A DNA stretch of 43,079 nucleotides from Hysterium pulicare CBS 123377 (Eukaryota; Ascomycota; Dothideomycetes; Hysteriales; Hysteriaceae), in the NCBI GenBank assembly GCA_000467715.1, contig AJFK01000158.1:1-43079 (forward strand), read 5' to 3'. The position numbers and the translations under genes are program-made. A model generated the notes under the pieces. It ran no database searches. It had not been told where the DNA came from and saw nothing but the letters and a program-made list of their open reading frames with translations. This document shows positions 14,101-23,904 of this stretch, piece by piece (within the stretch, counting starts at the first letter, position 1; each line of letters starts with the position of its first letter).

Positions 14101-15684
14101 TCAGACGAATATTTCAGCAAACTCGAACAGGCCGAGATCGCTGTCCTCAAAGCATCACGAGCAGAGCAGTTCGCAAAGAGTCAGGCTAGGGAAGCAGAGG
14201 ACACATGCGCAACCATTATGGCTGAGCGGAAACAGATGGATAGTATGATTGAGGATCTTCAGCGCCAGACTCAGCAGTATGACGAGAGAGTGGAGGACTT
14301 GTCCGTGGATCTTGATGGCGCCCTGCAAACAAAGAAACGTCTCCAGAACGAATTGGAAGACTACCGAAGCCAGCGAACCATCGACCTCGAGGATACGGAG
14401 ACGTCAATGGAGCAGACAAGGAAGAAGTACCAGTCCGAACTGTCCTCTTTAACCCATGAGCTTGACCTTGAGCGTGAAAACGTTATTTATGTTCGCGAAG
14501 AGAACGGCAGACTGAGAGAAGAGATTGAGGAATTAAGGAACAAGTGGGATGACGAGGTTCTCAACTCCTCAACCTGGGCCAAAGAGAAGAGCCGTTTGGA
14601 GATGACACTTCAAGACATTTCCAATTCCCGTGATGAGGCTGCGAATGCCCACAACGAGGCGCAATCCAAGATTGTCAGCTTGCTATCACAAGTCCGAACA
14701 CTGCGAACGAATGTCGACGACGCCTCGGCTGAACGAGATGCTTTAATTAAAGAGAAGAGGGGTTTGGAGGCGAGGCTTCAGGAAGCCGCCGACAGACTCG
14801 AAGACCTCTCTAGGAGTGAGAGCCCATCAATGCGCAATGCGGCGATATTGGACCGTGAACTTCTCGAGCTCAAATCCGGTCTTGCGCAGCAAGAAGACAT
14901 CTCTGCAGCGGCAGTTGGCAAGATGAGACGCGCCGAAGCCTTAGCACAAGAACTGCAGAAGGATATTGTGGCTGAGAGAGAGCAGAATGTTCAGCTTCAC
15001 AAGGACAAGGCGCAGTTGGAAAAGATGGCTAAGGACCTTCAATTGAGGTTGGTTGACCTCGAGACGAAGGGATACTCATCATCTGCTAGTCAAGACATGA
15101 GATTCTTGCACGGCAGGATACAAGAGGTATGGCTTTTCCCCTCCTCCATTTCACTCATGTGACCGCTACAATTACTAACTCATATCCTCCAGCTTGAGAA
15201 AGCCCTTGAAACAGCCGAATCAACCCGCATCACCGAATCCCGCTCCATCCGCAACGTCGACCGTACCGTCCGCGACCTCCAATCGCAAATCGAACGCCGC
15301 GACAAGCAAAACAACATGCTTTCAGAGGACCTCAATAAATCCCGCGACAAGGTCTCAAACCTCCTCTCCACGATAGACGAACTCCAATCCTCGGACTCGG
15401 CAGCACAGTTGCAAGCCAAGCGCGCTGAGCGCGAGCTGAGAGAGGAAAGGGAGAAGTGCCTGAGAATCGAGCGCGAACTAGAAGGGTGGAAAGGCCTTCG
15501 CGTCGAGAGGAGAAGCGCTCTCGGCGTCCCAGGCGCAGGCAGCGAAGTCGGCGACGTCCGCAGTCGTCGCGGCAGCTCTATCGGGCTTCTAATGGGCGAA
15601 ATGGGCGAGAACACAGAGAAAGCAAAAGTGGGCAGTCTAAGAGGCGGACTCAGGCGCATTAGCGGCACGAAGGGTTTTTTGTAG
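8193..15684 (+). CDS. Myosin II heavy chain (conventional, fungal MyoB/Myo2-type)
   Basis: This is the two-headed cytokinetic motor that works with actin at the contractile ring and septum. Exons are 8193-8651, 8698-8841, 8893-9077, 9132-15126 and 15193-15684 (2424 residues, phases consistent). A Ser/Pro/Asn-rich N terminus (1-115) precedes an SH3-like subdomain (about 117-153). The motor follows, with the P-loop GESGAGKT at 264-271; intron 3 interrupts the codon just before it. The SH1-helix region (LDQLRCNGVLEGIRIA) lies near 783 and an IQ motif (FQSAARGFVQRR) near 873. A long coiled-coil tail runs from about 930, broken by Ser/Pro/Asn-rich linkers near 1675-1715 and 1755, which are possible hinges or phosphorylation regions. 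Length matches fungal myosin II. Intron 2 has an unusual GTTGGT donor. The zero-frame stop directly follows a slippery sequence (see the next entry). Confidence 0.95.
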
Positions 15685-15896
15685 ATGATGTCGCCCTTGG
15701 CGGTCGTAGGTTACAACCTATGGTTGAAGACGAGTTGGAAGATGCCCCCGATGATAACGTTGAGAATGAGCGGAGTGGGGGCGCTGAGGGCGGCAATATG
15801 GGGACGGGAAAGGAGGAGGACGGGCGTTGGAGTGGTGTTCGGAAGAGCGTTAGACTTAGGGCTGTGTTGAAGGTTAAGTCTGAGGCGTTTTTGTAG
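15681..15896 (+). other. Open -1 frame continuing the myosin tail past its stop
   Basis: In the -1 frame relative to the myosin ORF, translation stays open for 71 residues after the run at 15672-15681 and ends at TAG 15894-15896. The encoded stretch is charged and coding-like, acidic at first (VEDELEDAPDDN) and basic at the end (VRKSVRLRAVLKVKSEAFL). In the zero frame the heptamer is G GGT TTT (15672-15678), which fits the X XXY YYZ slippery form. A weak CGCC/GGCG hairpin lies about 13 nt downstream. This may be programmed frameshifting, a one-base indel in this strain or assembly, or chance. Confidence 0.4.
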
Positions 15897-16406
15897 GGGT
15901 TTCCGTTGGGGTTTTGCATTGTTTGGGAGCTCTCTCTGTATGGAATTTGTATTTTGATTGCATGGTTAGCTATTGTAGTAAGTTGCGTTTTAGCGCTGGA
16001 GCTGTGATGTGGGTAGGAGGATGGGAGTAGGATATAATGATACTGAATTTGCATCTTTCATCTTGAGTCCAATGAAGCGTTATAATCGTAATATAAACAA
16101 GGAGGTGACCATGTCCCTTCCCCAGAAAGCAAAAGCAAAAGAGCCGCGAAAGACGCCCACGTCCGTACTTCACATAAGACCTCTCCTGAAATCAACTCCC
16201 AAGCTCCAATACCAGATCAGACCGCAGACAGTGTGCTCAATGTCAACTACTTCATTCATATATCTTTGTTCAAATAATCGCCCGTCGACTTTTGAACTAC
16301 AGAACTCCCTGTAGGTGTTGTCACCTACCTCGTTACGGGCTAGCGTGATTATCTCATCCCTCCAGCCTTCCTAACCGAGAAACCTTCCTCTAACCACTCA
16401 TTGCGC
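15897..16406. other. Intergenic, myosin 3' flank
   Basis: I see no supported gene. The open frame 16009-16314 has no family features. The stretch should contain the myosin 3' UTR and terminator. Confidence 0.4.
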
Positions 16407-16745
16407 TTATATTATCCTCGCAACATCCGCGGTTTCTGGTGGAACGAAGGCGTTGATCTGTTGTGCGCGGTATAAATCCTCTTGTGAGGGTTGGGTTTGA
16501 GAGGGTGCTTGGTAGGAGAAGGGGTGTTGTGAAGGTGAATGCTAGAATGTCTCGGAGGGAGGAGACGAGGCGTGTGCCGCTTTAGGATGCTTTTGAGGAG
16601 GAGACGATGAGTGGAGAATGCAGTAGGAGTTTGGTATTTAGAGGATTATAGTTTCGAGTACCTGTGGTAAGTTGGGAGAGAGTAGCATGGAGGATCCTTC
16701 TTTCGACTCTTTTGCTGTGGGTTTCGATGATGTGACCGGGCTATC
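16407..16745 (-). CDS. Candidate 3' exons of an unrecognised small gene
   Basis: Two minus-strand segments, 16745-16662 (28 codons) and 16541-16407 (44 codons plus stop TAA), join in phase across a 120-bp intron with a GTACTC donor and TTCTAG acceptor. The upstream segment is itself preceded by a TTCTAG acceptor at 16746-16751. The joined peptide is Ser/Pro/Gln-rich and ends in a compact motif, EDLYRAQQINAFVPPETADV, followed by ARII. That tail looks like a conserved C terminus, but I do not recognise the family. I could not identify a first exon with a matching phase upstream, between 16750 and about 17140. An alternative frame through the same exons is also open, so the model is tentative. 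Confidence 0.33.
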
Positions 16746-17361
16746 CTAGAAGCAAATCGCAGGGGGAAGTACGGAGATCGGTGGTTGTGTGGCTTAGAAG
16801 AGGGATGATATATGAGGGAGGACAAGTTAGGATTTTAAATGATCGTTAGTTCCAAGTGGGTGTGCTCTCTCCAGTTATCCATGGGCTTAGATGCTTATTT
16901 CATCGAGGAAAGCATTGGATCTTGCACTGTAAGTCAACCCGTCCGTAGAGCTGTGTGCGATTTTCAAAATTGAATTTGAGAACTTTCATAGCGTGCAGAA
17001 GAAACCAAAAGAGTAGGCGAAAAGGGGAAGTCTAGGTTCCAAATTGGAACCCCTTACGCAGAGTTGGCCGTCGTAGACTTATTTACGGCTGCTGTGCCTG
17101 TATGAGGTCGATATTCATTCACTGGAAAGCCGTCAACGTATTCCCGTGACGCTCAACTTACCACTTCTAAGGGATACCAAGAGGCGGTGTGTAGATAATC
17201 AATCTCAGAGCAGTATATGTTCACTCTGCTACCACTTGTCACTTCTACCAAACTTTTCTCTAGACGAACCCAAGATCACTTTGATCTTCACACCACGCTC
17301 TTCTGAGCCACCAATCCAATCTCTCTTGAACGACAACTTTCGACGTCAAACACCGGAACTG
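16746..17361. other. Intergenic or 5' part of the small minus-strand gene
   Basis: This region may hold the undefined first exon and promoter of the candidate minus-strand gene, plus the promoter of the plus-strand gene starting at 17362. Nothing else is visible. The open frame continuing upstream of 17362 (from 17146) adds no conserved-looking sequence. Confidence 0.35.
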
Positions 17362-18743
17362 ATGGATATTGATACTATGGACGTGTCTGAAATCCCTTTG
17401 GAGGAGCTTCGACAACTCTTAAAAGATGCGCGAGCTGGCATACCAGATCGGGTTCTTCCACCTCTGACAATTGAAGGGTAAGCTAACACTTACTGATCAC
17501 AGACTTCATTTGTGATTAGTGTAATTATTTGTTATATTTAAATTTACTTTCCCGCCCGTCCGAATAGAAGGGCTATGCGGACGACACATCCGGTGTCCGC
17601 TGAAAGCTAGATACCCCTTTAGAGTCCCATTACCAGGCTCAAAGGGTGTATGCGAACGGCAAGAAGAGTCATCGCGAGATCGGGACGCAGCTCAGACTCT
17701 AACGCATTATGGCGCTCTCGATGTGGTTCATGTTGCTAATTGCTTCGCTAGGATTCTGTCAAAGCCCGAAGATCTCTATCTCAGCCAGTATGTATAGCGA
17801 GACGTTTCGGTTAGCCATTATCGATATGCTGCTGACTTAAGTTCTCGCTAGCATTCCAGAAGACATCCAGCTACCCACCTTGTTCCGCCGGAAAGGCGAA
17901 CTCGACGACAACAAGAGACAGGCCAGGAAGACGAATCAGGATATGACAGTCACTCGTCTTGCATGGTACTATGGAACAGATTATTGGCACTCATTCTCCT
18001 CCCGTGTCAGAAACACCAGTTACAATGCCATGATCTTCTGTACCTACATGATGAAGAACAAGGACACCACCAGTGCTTTCGAACGCACCAAGGGACCCTG
18101 GCTTTTCATGCTTACATACGTCAGGGCGGTACTGGAAAACCTCAATACCCCCACAGTATTCGAGGTGCGGGACGCGTTCATCTCTCTCTGGAAACAGTCA
18201 CCATACGACCTCTTCAACGTCGAGAAAATGCCCACACAGCGAAAGACTGCCATCAAGGGGGGCCTGAAGCTACTCCGTGAACAAGTTGAGGCATTGATGG
18301 GTCCGCTAAGTGACAACTTGGAAATCGGTGAAACCGCCTTGGCAAATGACGACAGGCTTACACCTGCTCAAAAGGCTGTCTGGTATATTTCTACGCACAA
18401 AGACAAGGCTTGGAACAAAACCATGTCTGGGACCGTCACTGGGTTTACTAGTCATCATCTTAGCACGGTGGCTACAATACAATACCCAATCGATACGTCA
18501 AAGGCCGGAAACCCTGTTCTAGGTGGATTGTATACCTTTAAGAATAGGGGTAAGGCGGCTGAAGAGGGCAAGGATACGGATATGGATGTCGACATGGATA
18601 TGAAGGAGACGCAGGAGGTTCAGCCGACGAACGTTATGCCTGAGCTTGATATAGTCCCATTATTTCGGGGCTTGGAGTCGGATGCTCTCTCTGGGTTCTT
18701 GGAGGACATCAATACTGCTTTCAGAAGTATGAGCGTGGGCTAG
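17362..18743 (+). CDS. Hypothetical protein, 347 aa, 3 exons
   Basis: I do not recognise this protein. Exons 17362-17477, 17752-17787 and 17852-18743 join in phase through introns of 274 and 64 bp. The start MDIDTMDVSEIP was chosen as the first ATG after the pyrimidine-rich leader; an in-frame ATG at 17146 would add 72 residues of unlikely composition. The N terminus is acidic. The core (from KGELDDNKRQARKTNQ) is mixed alpha-helical with many Trp and Tyr residues, and the tail is acidic and Asp/Met-rich (DTDMDVDMDMKE). There is no signal peptide or membrane segment. Intron 1 is long for this window and contains a short open stretch (about 17650-17710) that could be an alternative exon. Probably a lineage-specific soluble or nuclear protein. 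Confidence 0.65.
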
Positions 18744-18890
18744 GAGTCGGATTCAGTGATGCTTCTCAGTTTCTCCGTTTCTCCGTTTCTCTATTAGGCC
18801 TGGTAATAGAGTGATTGAGTCCGAGTCTTTTTCCTCACCAGGCCAAACTAGATAAGAAATACAATCTGTCTGCTAGCAATGTCCACGGCC

Positions 18891-18972
18891 GCAAAAGCCA
18901 TTTGGTGCGTACCTCACTGACCAATCCAACTATGCGGAAGGAGTAGAGCGTGGTATACTACCCTTAACAAAG
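18891..18972 (+). repeat. Diverged 82-bp direct repeat, left copy
   Basis: This copy aligns without gaps to 19126-19207, both starting GCAAAAGCC and ending ACAAAG. By hand count 58 of 82 positions match, and 16 of the 24 differences are transitions. The element is unidentified. Confidence 0.6.
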
Positions 18973-19125
18973 ACGCCAGAATATCAAGATTATAACTCTG
19001 CTTAAGCTTAAAGATAAATTTAAAAATTAATTAAATATATTATAAGAATATTTTTATTATCTCTTTTCTTAACTAAACTTAACTAAAGGTAGAGGAAATA
19101 GGCTTACGTAGTTTTGCTAAAGATA

Positions 19126-19207
19126 GCAAAAGCCGTTTAATGCGTGACTCAAAGGTCAAACCGACCATGCAGAGTGAGGAGAACGCAGTATATCACTATT
19201 CACAAAG
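19126..19207 (+). repeat. Diverged 82-bp direct repeat, right copy
   Basis: This is the partner of 18891-18972, in the same orientation, about 150 bp further on and separated from it by an AT-rich block. It could be one of a pair of terminal repeats of a small degenerate element, or a local duplication. Confidence 0.6.
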
Positions 19208-19278
19208 TTCTCGTTTAACATATTACTCTTATCTATGTGGAGGTATTTAGGAAATGTAGTTATCACATATACATTATT

Positions 19279-20262
19279 CTATCTCGCGTTTCCCGGCATC
19301 TCAGCAAGTGGCTGATCCCTCGGCGACACCAGTTCATGCCCCCTCGGTCTAGTATCATCATAAAGCTCACGTCGATCTTGCGGCATATTCGCCATCCCGC
19401 CACGAGGACACGTCTCCGAAGGAAGAGCTGCATCCTGCTCCTTCGGACTACTATACCTTGTCCTTCTCTTGTCCTTTTGTAAAGAAAACCAAAATCCCAC
19501 CGCAAACATCAGTGCACCCGCTCCGACCGCTGTTCCAACGATTGCACCCGCCACGGCTCCCGTCGAAAAGCCTTCCTTTCTGCTCGGGCACTCTTTAATA
19601 GCAGGGTTTGTGGCATTATTACATTGTGTATTCGAGGTGTTATTGGGTTTTGAGGTGTTCTGTCCGAGAACGAGATTCAGCCGTACCGCTTGGGGATGGC
19701 TATCCCAAGTGTTACAGCAAGCGGTGTTATTCGCGCCGCAGCAATATCTCGTCGTATTCCACGTATCTCCCTCCGATTCAAGAGGGCAGGGAGTGATGCG
19801 CACATTGCCATTGTCCTATCAAACCAGAAAAGTATCAGACTATGCACCATACACCCGTTCATGTCTAACCAGCTTGTGGCATTGTGCTACTCAACTTACT
19901 CCATTTTCGGCACAAAGCCCTTTCAAGCACCCATCCCAAGTCGGATTGTTGCAGCTCTGCCTCCAGTACTCGAAGGACTCCGTTCCATCGTCCGCGAGAT
20001 ATCCGTGTTGACATAATCCGTTCGGTAAACAGGAGTCCCGGAAAATTACGTTTGTTACGCCCGGTGTAAGACCCACTGTACGATTGAGACCACAACACAT
20101 GGATTCGGCTCCGATGTTCGCGTTGCATGGAAGATAGTCTGTGCTTCCTCCCTCGCCGTTCACTCGGCTTCCGTCGGGCGCATAGCAAGCTGGGTATGCT
20201 GCACAGGCACTGTGTACAGTATGAAGGACGACGAGAAGAAAAATGGATCTGGCGAGATACAT
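19279..20262 (-). CDS. Cysteine-rich single-pass membrane protein (299 aa)
   Basis: This is a predicted type I plasma-membrane protein of unknown function. Exons 20262-19900 and 19815-19279 join in phase 0 across an 84-bp intron with a GTAAGT donor. A signal peptide covers residues 1 to about 22 (MYLARSIFLLVVLHTVHSA). The ectodomain is rich in Cys (CYAPDG, CCGL, CLPNGLC, YCCG, ACC) and in N-glycosylation sequons, especially in a Thr/Asn-rich stalk. One membrane helix lies at about 206-233 (TGAVAGAIVGTAVGAGALMF). A basic stop-transfer (KDKRR) leads into a hydrophilic tail of about 65 residues. This layout is common in fungal cell-surface proteins and wall sensors (WSC/Mid2-like architecture), but no WSC domain is visible. 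The broader class is expanded in plant- and litter-associated ascomycetes. Confidence 0.82.
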
Positions 20263-21203
20263 TTTGGTGTAGGAGGATGATCTATGCTGACTACGACTTC
20301 AAGAATGGAGTGCATAAGTGCTTAGAGAAATAGAGAGTGTTCTGAGGATTGGTTCGAAAGTCCGGACAGTATCGACTAATAAATAAGCAGACGACTCAGG
20401 AATCTTCCTTGTACGAGGCTTGCATAACACCCCAAAAACTTGTAGAGTGACAACCTTTCGTCTCAGCCTCGCAGAAAAAGGGAGCCTGCTGTTGATAGGC
20501 TTGCATGATGTCAGGGTATCCGCGGCATGGTAGAAGATCTCGCACATGCAGGTACTAACCGCCTGACCGCCTGACCGCCGTATTCTCATCTGGAGATCCC
20601 ATCTTCTTTCAACGAATCCTCAACGGCAGGGTCAAGCGGGCATTCAGGCCCTCCTAGAGATAACGATAAGGAGCTCATGCGTCATATCAACTGCAGAGGT
20701 GCTTGTAGATGAATCAAATTGGACTACACTACCTTTAGGTACTGAGGATTGGGGGCAGCGACAGGATTGTTTTCTCGCACGTACCATCAGCAGCGGCAGA
20801 GCGCCAAGGATTATAGCGAAGGGAAAGCTGTGCCTGGCTAATAGGACTAGTTGCCGCATCCTCGCATACAACGCCACCATGTACTAAGGGCAAGCCACTT
20901 CTAAAAGACCCCAAAATAGGTAGTGCTTTGTATGAATGTTTGTATCATCCTAGCCAACAATCCTCTTCCGTTAACTCGGCAAGCCTGGTTGCTCTGTTTA
21001 GACGTAATACGTTCCTTTGTTTAAGAAGAAGGTTATCTGCAGCCCCCAACACTGAGCCACCCTCAACGAGCTACACATATTCGCTACCATGTTCTGAGCG
21101 TAGTGAATTCGTCTTGGGTTGTTGCTTTTTGGTTGATACAAATTGCGTCGATTCGAGGCAGATCTTCTCGCCTAGGGCACTAAAGTGCATCCTCTATAGT
21201 ATG
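20263..21203. other. Intergenic
   Basis: No gene is supported. A short tandem repeat of an ACCGCCTG unit lies at about 20559-20580. Small minus-strand open frames at 20299-20589 and 20644-20880 have no recognisable features; the second is hydrophobic in its middle but lacks other coding signs. Confidence 0.4.
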
Positions 21204-23162
21204 TCATCGAATGGCAAAGTCCTGTTTCTCGGGACATCCAGGCTTTCCTTTCTCTCGGTCATATAACTCTATCATTTCTCCTCGCATAATACTTGGGACG
21301 TAGCACTCGCCGACTAGTTCGTAATGGTCGTCATGAGGCCGAAGGATGAATGGGACTTCGCTGCCATAAAGAATAGCTACGACATCGTGTGTTGCCATTT
21401 CCCCGGGTCCGATTCCAAAGAATCCGGTTGCTGTTATGAAGAATCGTCGGCCATATAACACCTCGTGACATCGTTTGACGAGACATTCAATGTCTCGCGC
21501 GGTCGTATTTCTTTCTCGAGAGCCACTCGGAGGCGTTTTGGCTAAGTTGTACATGCGCTCGTACTCTGCGGAAGGGTCGATCTTTAATCCTTTTAACACG
21601 GTTTTGTTGGCTATGATCGTTCGCCAACCTGGTTGGGATCTGTCCAGTTGATGTCGGATGTCGGTGATCGAGATGTCCTTCTCATTAGCGCTTTCTATCA
21701 TACTCTCCATGAGGTAGATAAGGGATTTATTGCTTTTCACGACTTTGGGGCCTCCAAATTCAACCGTATCAAATAATATGCCGTTGATAGTGAGTGTTCG
21801 CAGGTCTTCCGAAAACCGAGCATTTAGCAGGTCTTGCCTCCCCGATGTATGGTATGATATTCCGTAGAAGTAATTAAAAGTATCTTCAGGGCTGATGAGA
21901 GGGATTGATAACGGCTTGCTCGTTGATGAAAAGTCCGGGACCCAGGATGGTAGATTTTGTAACCTTTTGCTGTGCCAAAAACAAAGAATGTTCAAGTTGT
22001 GTTCAGTTTCAATGATCTTCTTTGCCGTATCTATACAGACCTGATCGATAGATTTGCCGTAATCCGGTAAGATCTCATCGGGTTGGGGGATCTGGGATAA
22101 TCCTGATAAAGCAAACACCTTGTCTCTCGGGTCTGTTGCATGCGATCCCCGGGTAGTATACAAAAGGTAGCGTAAACTTCTTGCACATCCATGAAAGAGA
22201 CTTCGGAGGTTGTCGTGCGTAATAATCCTCTCAAGTTGCCAGGATCCGGCGAGGCTACGAAGACTGGAAGTGGCGTCTATTACATGGGTCCATTGTACCC
22301 AATTATAGCCACAGCCAAGATAAGGGTCTTCTCGTGCTACGACAAATTCTTGCTTCGTCCAAACGCGGGGAAACCATGGATGCCAGAGCAGCGTTTCTAG
22401 ACCGCGCACGACATCGTCAGGGGGTTCCAGTCCTCCAAAAAATGTTGCATGATCTGACGTTATACCGGTAGTCGGCCAAGCCCGGCTTGATACTATTGCT
22501 CCCGCCCAATTCACCCACTCGATCGCCAGACTAGTGTTTTCGTTTCCTTCACCAAGCCATATTAGCACTCCGGAGGCATTTTGGTATATGGTTACCATCT
22601 TTCGAACCTGGTCATTTCTCTCGAGAATATTGTCCTGATCAATACAAATCGCGTCAATCCAAAGCCTGCGAGGTTGACTTTCTCTTCGAAGATAGCGAAG
22701 TGCACGTTCTAGACCCTTTGTGATAGAAACAGAAGTATCGGAGACTTTGATATTTGTTATATCACTTGGGTTGGCCCAGACGTAGGACAGAGCTTCGAAT
22801 GTTGGAGTGGAATCCTGAGATACTATTTCCAATGAACATTCGACGGGATCAGCAAAGCGACCAGGTAGTACGGTCACGAGACGAATCTCGGGTTTCGAAA
22901 AGTTCAACGCAAAAGAAGAGTACAATGAGCCATTCTGTATTGTTGGCTCTGAGACGTGAATAGCATGGACGATTGGATCGAGCAACTCATTGTCCTTGAC
23001 TTGGGTAGGTGTTAGACGATCTTTCCGGCGTTTGACAAATGCCTGTGAGACATTCTCTTCTTTAGCACGGACCCGCTTTTTTGATGTGCCGGGCAGGTTG
23101 GCGACGATGTTGCCGTTGCTCGGTACAAGTGCGCCGTTGAGAACTGAGATCGGACATTTCAA
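21204..23162 (-). CDS. HET-domain protein (heterokaryon incompatibility family), 652 aa
   Basis: HET-domain proteins trigger cell death after fusion of unlike hyphae; the domain is TIR-related in fold. The single-exon gene shows all three family blocks in order: FEALSYVWA at 122-130, LWIDAICIDQ at 167-176, and ERNDQVRKMVTIYQNA at 181-196 leading into IWLGE at 201-205. The N-terminal 90 residues are basic and unlike typical HET proteins, with a possible nuclear-localisation cluster (KKRVRAKEE, VKRRKDR). The remaining 440 residues form the usual variable C-terminal region and show no WD, ankyrin or NACHT repeats. No stops or frameshifts are seen, so the gene looks intact. The neighbourhood holds fossils of other allorecognition-type families. 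Confidence 0.93.
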   Translation of the reverse strand: MKCPISVLNGALVPSNGNIVANLPGTSKKRVRAKEENVSQAFVKRRKDRLTPTQVKDNELLDPIVHAIHVSEPTIQNGSLYSSFALNFSKPEIRLVTVLPGRFADPVECSLEIVSQDSTPTFEALSYVWANPSDITNIKVSDTSVSITKGLERALRYLRRESQPRRLWIDAICIDQDNILERNDQVRKMVTIYQNASGVLIWLGEGNENTSLAIEWVNWAGAIVSSRAWPTTGITSDHATFFGGLEPPDDVVRGLETLLWHPWFPRVWTKQEFVVAREDPYLGCGYNWVQWTHVIDATSSLRSLAGSWQLERIITHDNLRSLFHGCARSLRYLLYTTRGSHATDPRDKVFALSGLSQIPQPDEILPDYGKSIDQVCIDTAKKIIETEHNLNILCFWHSKRLQNLPSWVPDFSSTSKPLSIPLISPEDTFNYFYGISYHTSGRQDLLNARFSEDLRTLTINGILFDTVEFGGPKVVKSNKSLIYLMESMIESANEKDISITDIRHQLDRSQPGWRTIIANKTVLKGLKIDPSAEYERMYNLAKTPPSGSRERNTTARDIECLVKRCHEVLYGRRFFITATGFFGIGPGEMATHDVVAILYGSEVPFILRPHDDHYELVGECYVPSIMRGEMIELYDREKGKPGCPEKQDFAIR

Positions 23163-23904
23163 CTGTAAGTCACTAGCCTCAACATGTTATTAAGAAGATC
23201 AGCAATGGAAATTGACCATCATAAATGCAACGGCGAGAACGTAGAAATAGAAACCTTGTTGCGGACACTTGATGGATGAATGTGATGATAAGAAAATGAT
23301 TGTGGCTGAGGAAATGAGGCTGAGTTCAGCGATTCAAGCGTTTCTGCCTGATGGACCATTCTCGGATGAATCAATCTCTGATCACCCCCTTCTGTTGTGA
23401 CCGAGGGTCTTACGTGCTCCCATAGACGACTCGTGATAGGGAATCATTCACCTTGGGCCTCTATCAAAAAAGAACCCGAGGGTCAAAACAAACTCACGCT
23501 GAGTCAGCTATTCTTGGCATTTATTGGCGCCCCCACAATCCTGATATCTCAACGACATTAAATTCCGTATCAGATGGTGACTCACCAAACACCTCAAAAG
23601 AATTCGGTCTGTTCATCAGTTCCGTAGAGACGGCAATATAAAACTAATCCATCGACGACTAACCAAAGACTCATTACTGAAGCTCTGAGAATCTCAGCAG
23701 AATCAAATCACACCCGATGTAGGAAGCATCTCGATATACACACAATTCGTCTTGCATTTTCAGCATAAAAACAACTTTTCACGGATGCGTAAGTTAGGAC
23801 AATCCCATGGTCGCATTTTCTCCCGTACACCCTCGTAATCAAAGAAACCCACATATCATCTTCCCCAAATTTAACATCTAGGCCTTCCAGGCATTGGCAC
23901 GGAC
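23163..23904. other. Intergenic
   Basis: This stretch separates the HET gene (minus) from the F-box-like gene (plus) and should hold both promoters. Short open frames have no supporting features. Confidence 0.45.

Larger units (their letters stand above)
18744..19278. other. Repeat-bearing intergenic region with AT-rich core
   Basis: This gene-free stretch contains an AT-rich core at about 18990-19090, dominated by TAA, TTAAATTT and TATTATA-like sequence, flanked by two diverged direct-repeat copies (18891-18972 and 19126-19207). The composition contrasts sharply with the adjacent genes and suggests old, RIP-altered repeat DNA. Confidence 0.6.

Noticed and set aside
9466-14419. Several antisense and alternate-frame open frames inside the myosin gene
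   Set aside because: They mirror the continuous coiled-coil and motor coding sequence and have no features of their own.
17540-17600. GCGGAC/GTCCGC hairpin inside intron 1 of the 347-residue gene
   Set aside because: A 6-bp stem alone is too weak to call a structured RNA or a terminator.
19469-20016. Plus-strand open frames of 180 and 108 codons
   Set aside because: They overlap the Cys-rich membrane protein on the opposite strand, which has a signal peptide, an intron in phase and a membrane helix.
20340-20360. GGTTCGA-type word that might be a tRNA B box
   Set aside because: No matching A box, acceptor stem or cloverleaf could be formed around it. Similar words at about 26825 also fail.
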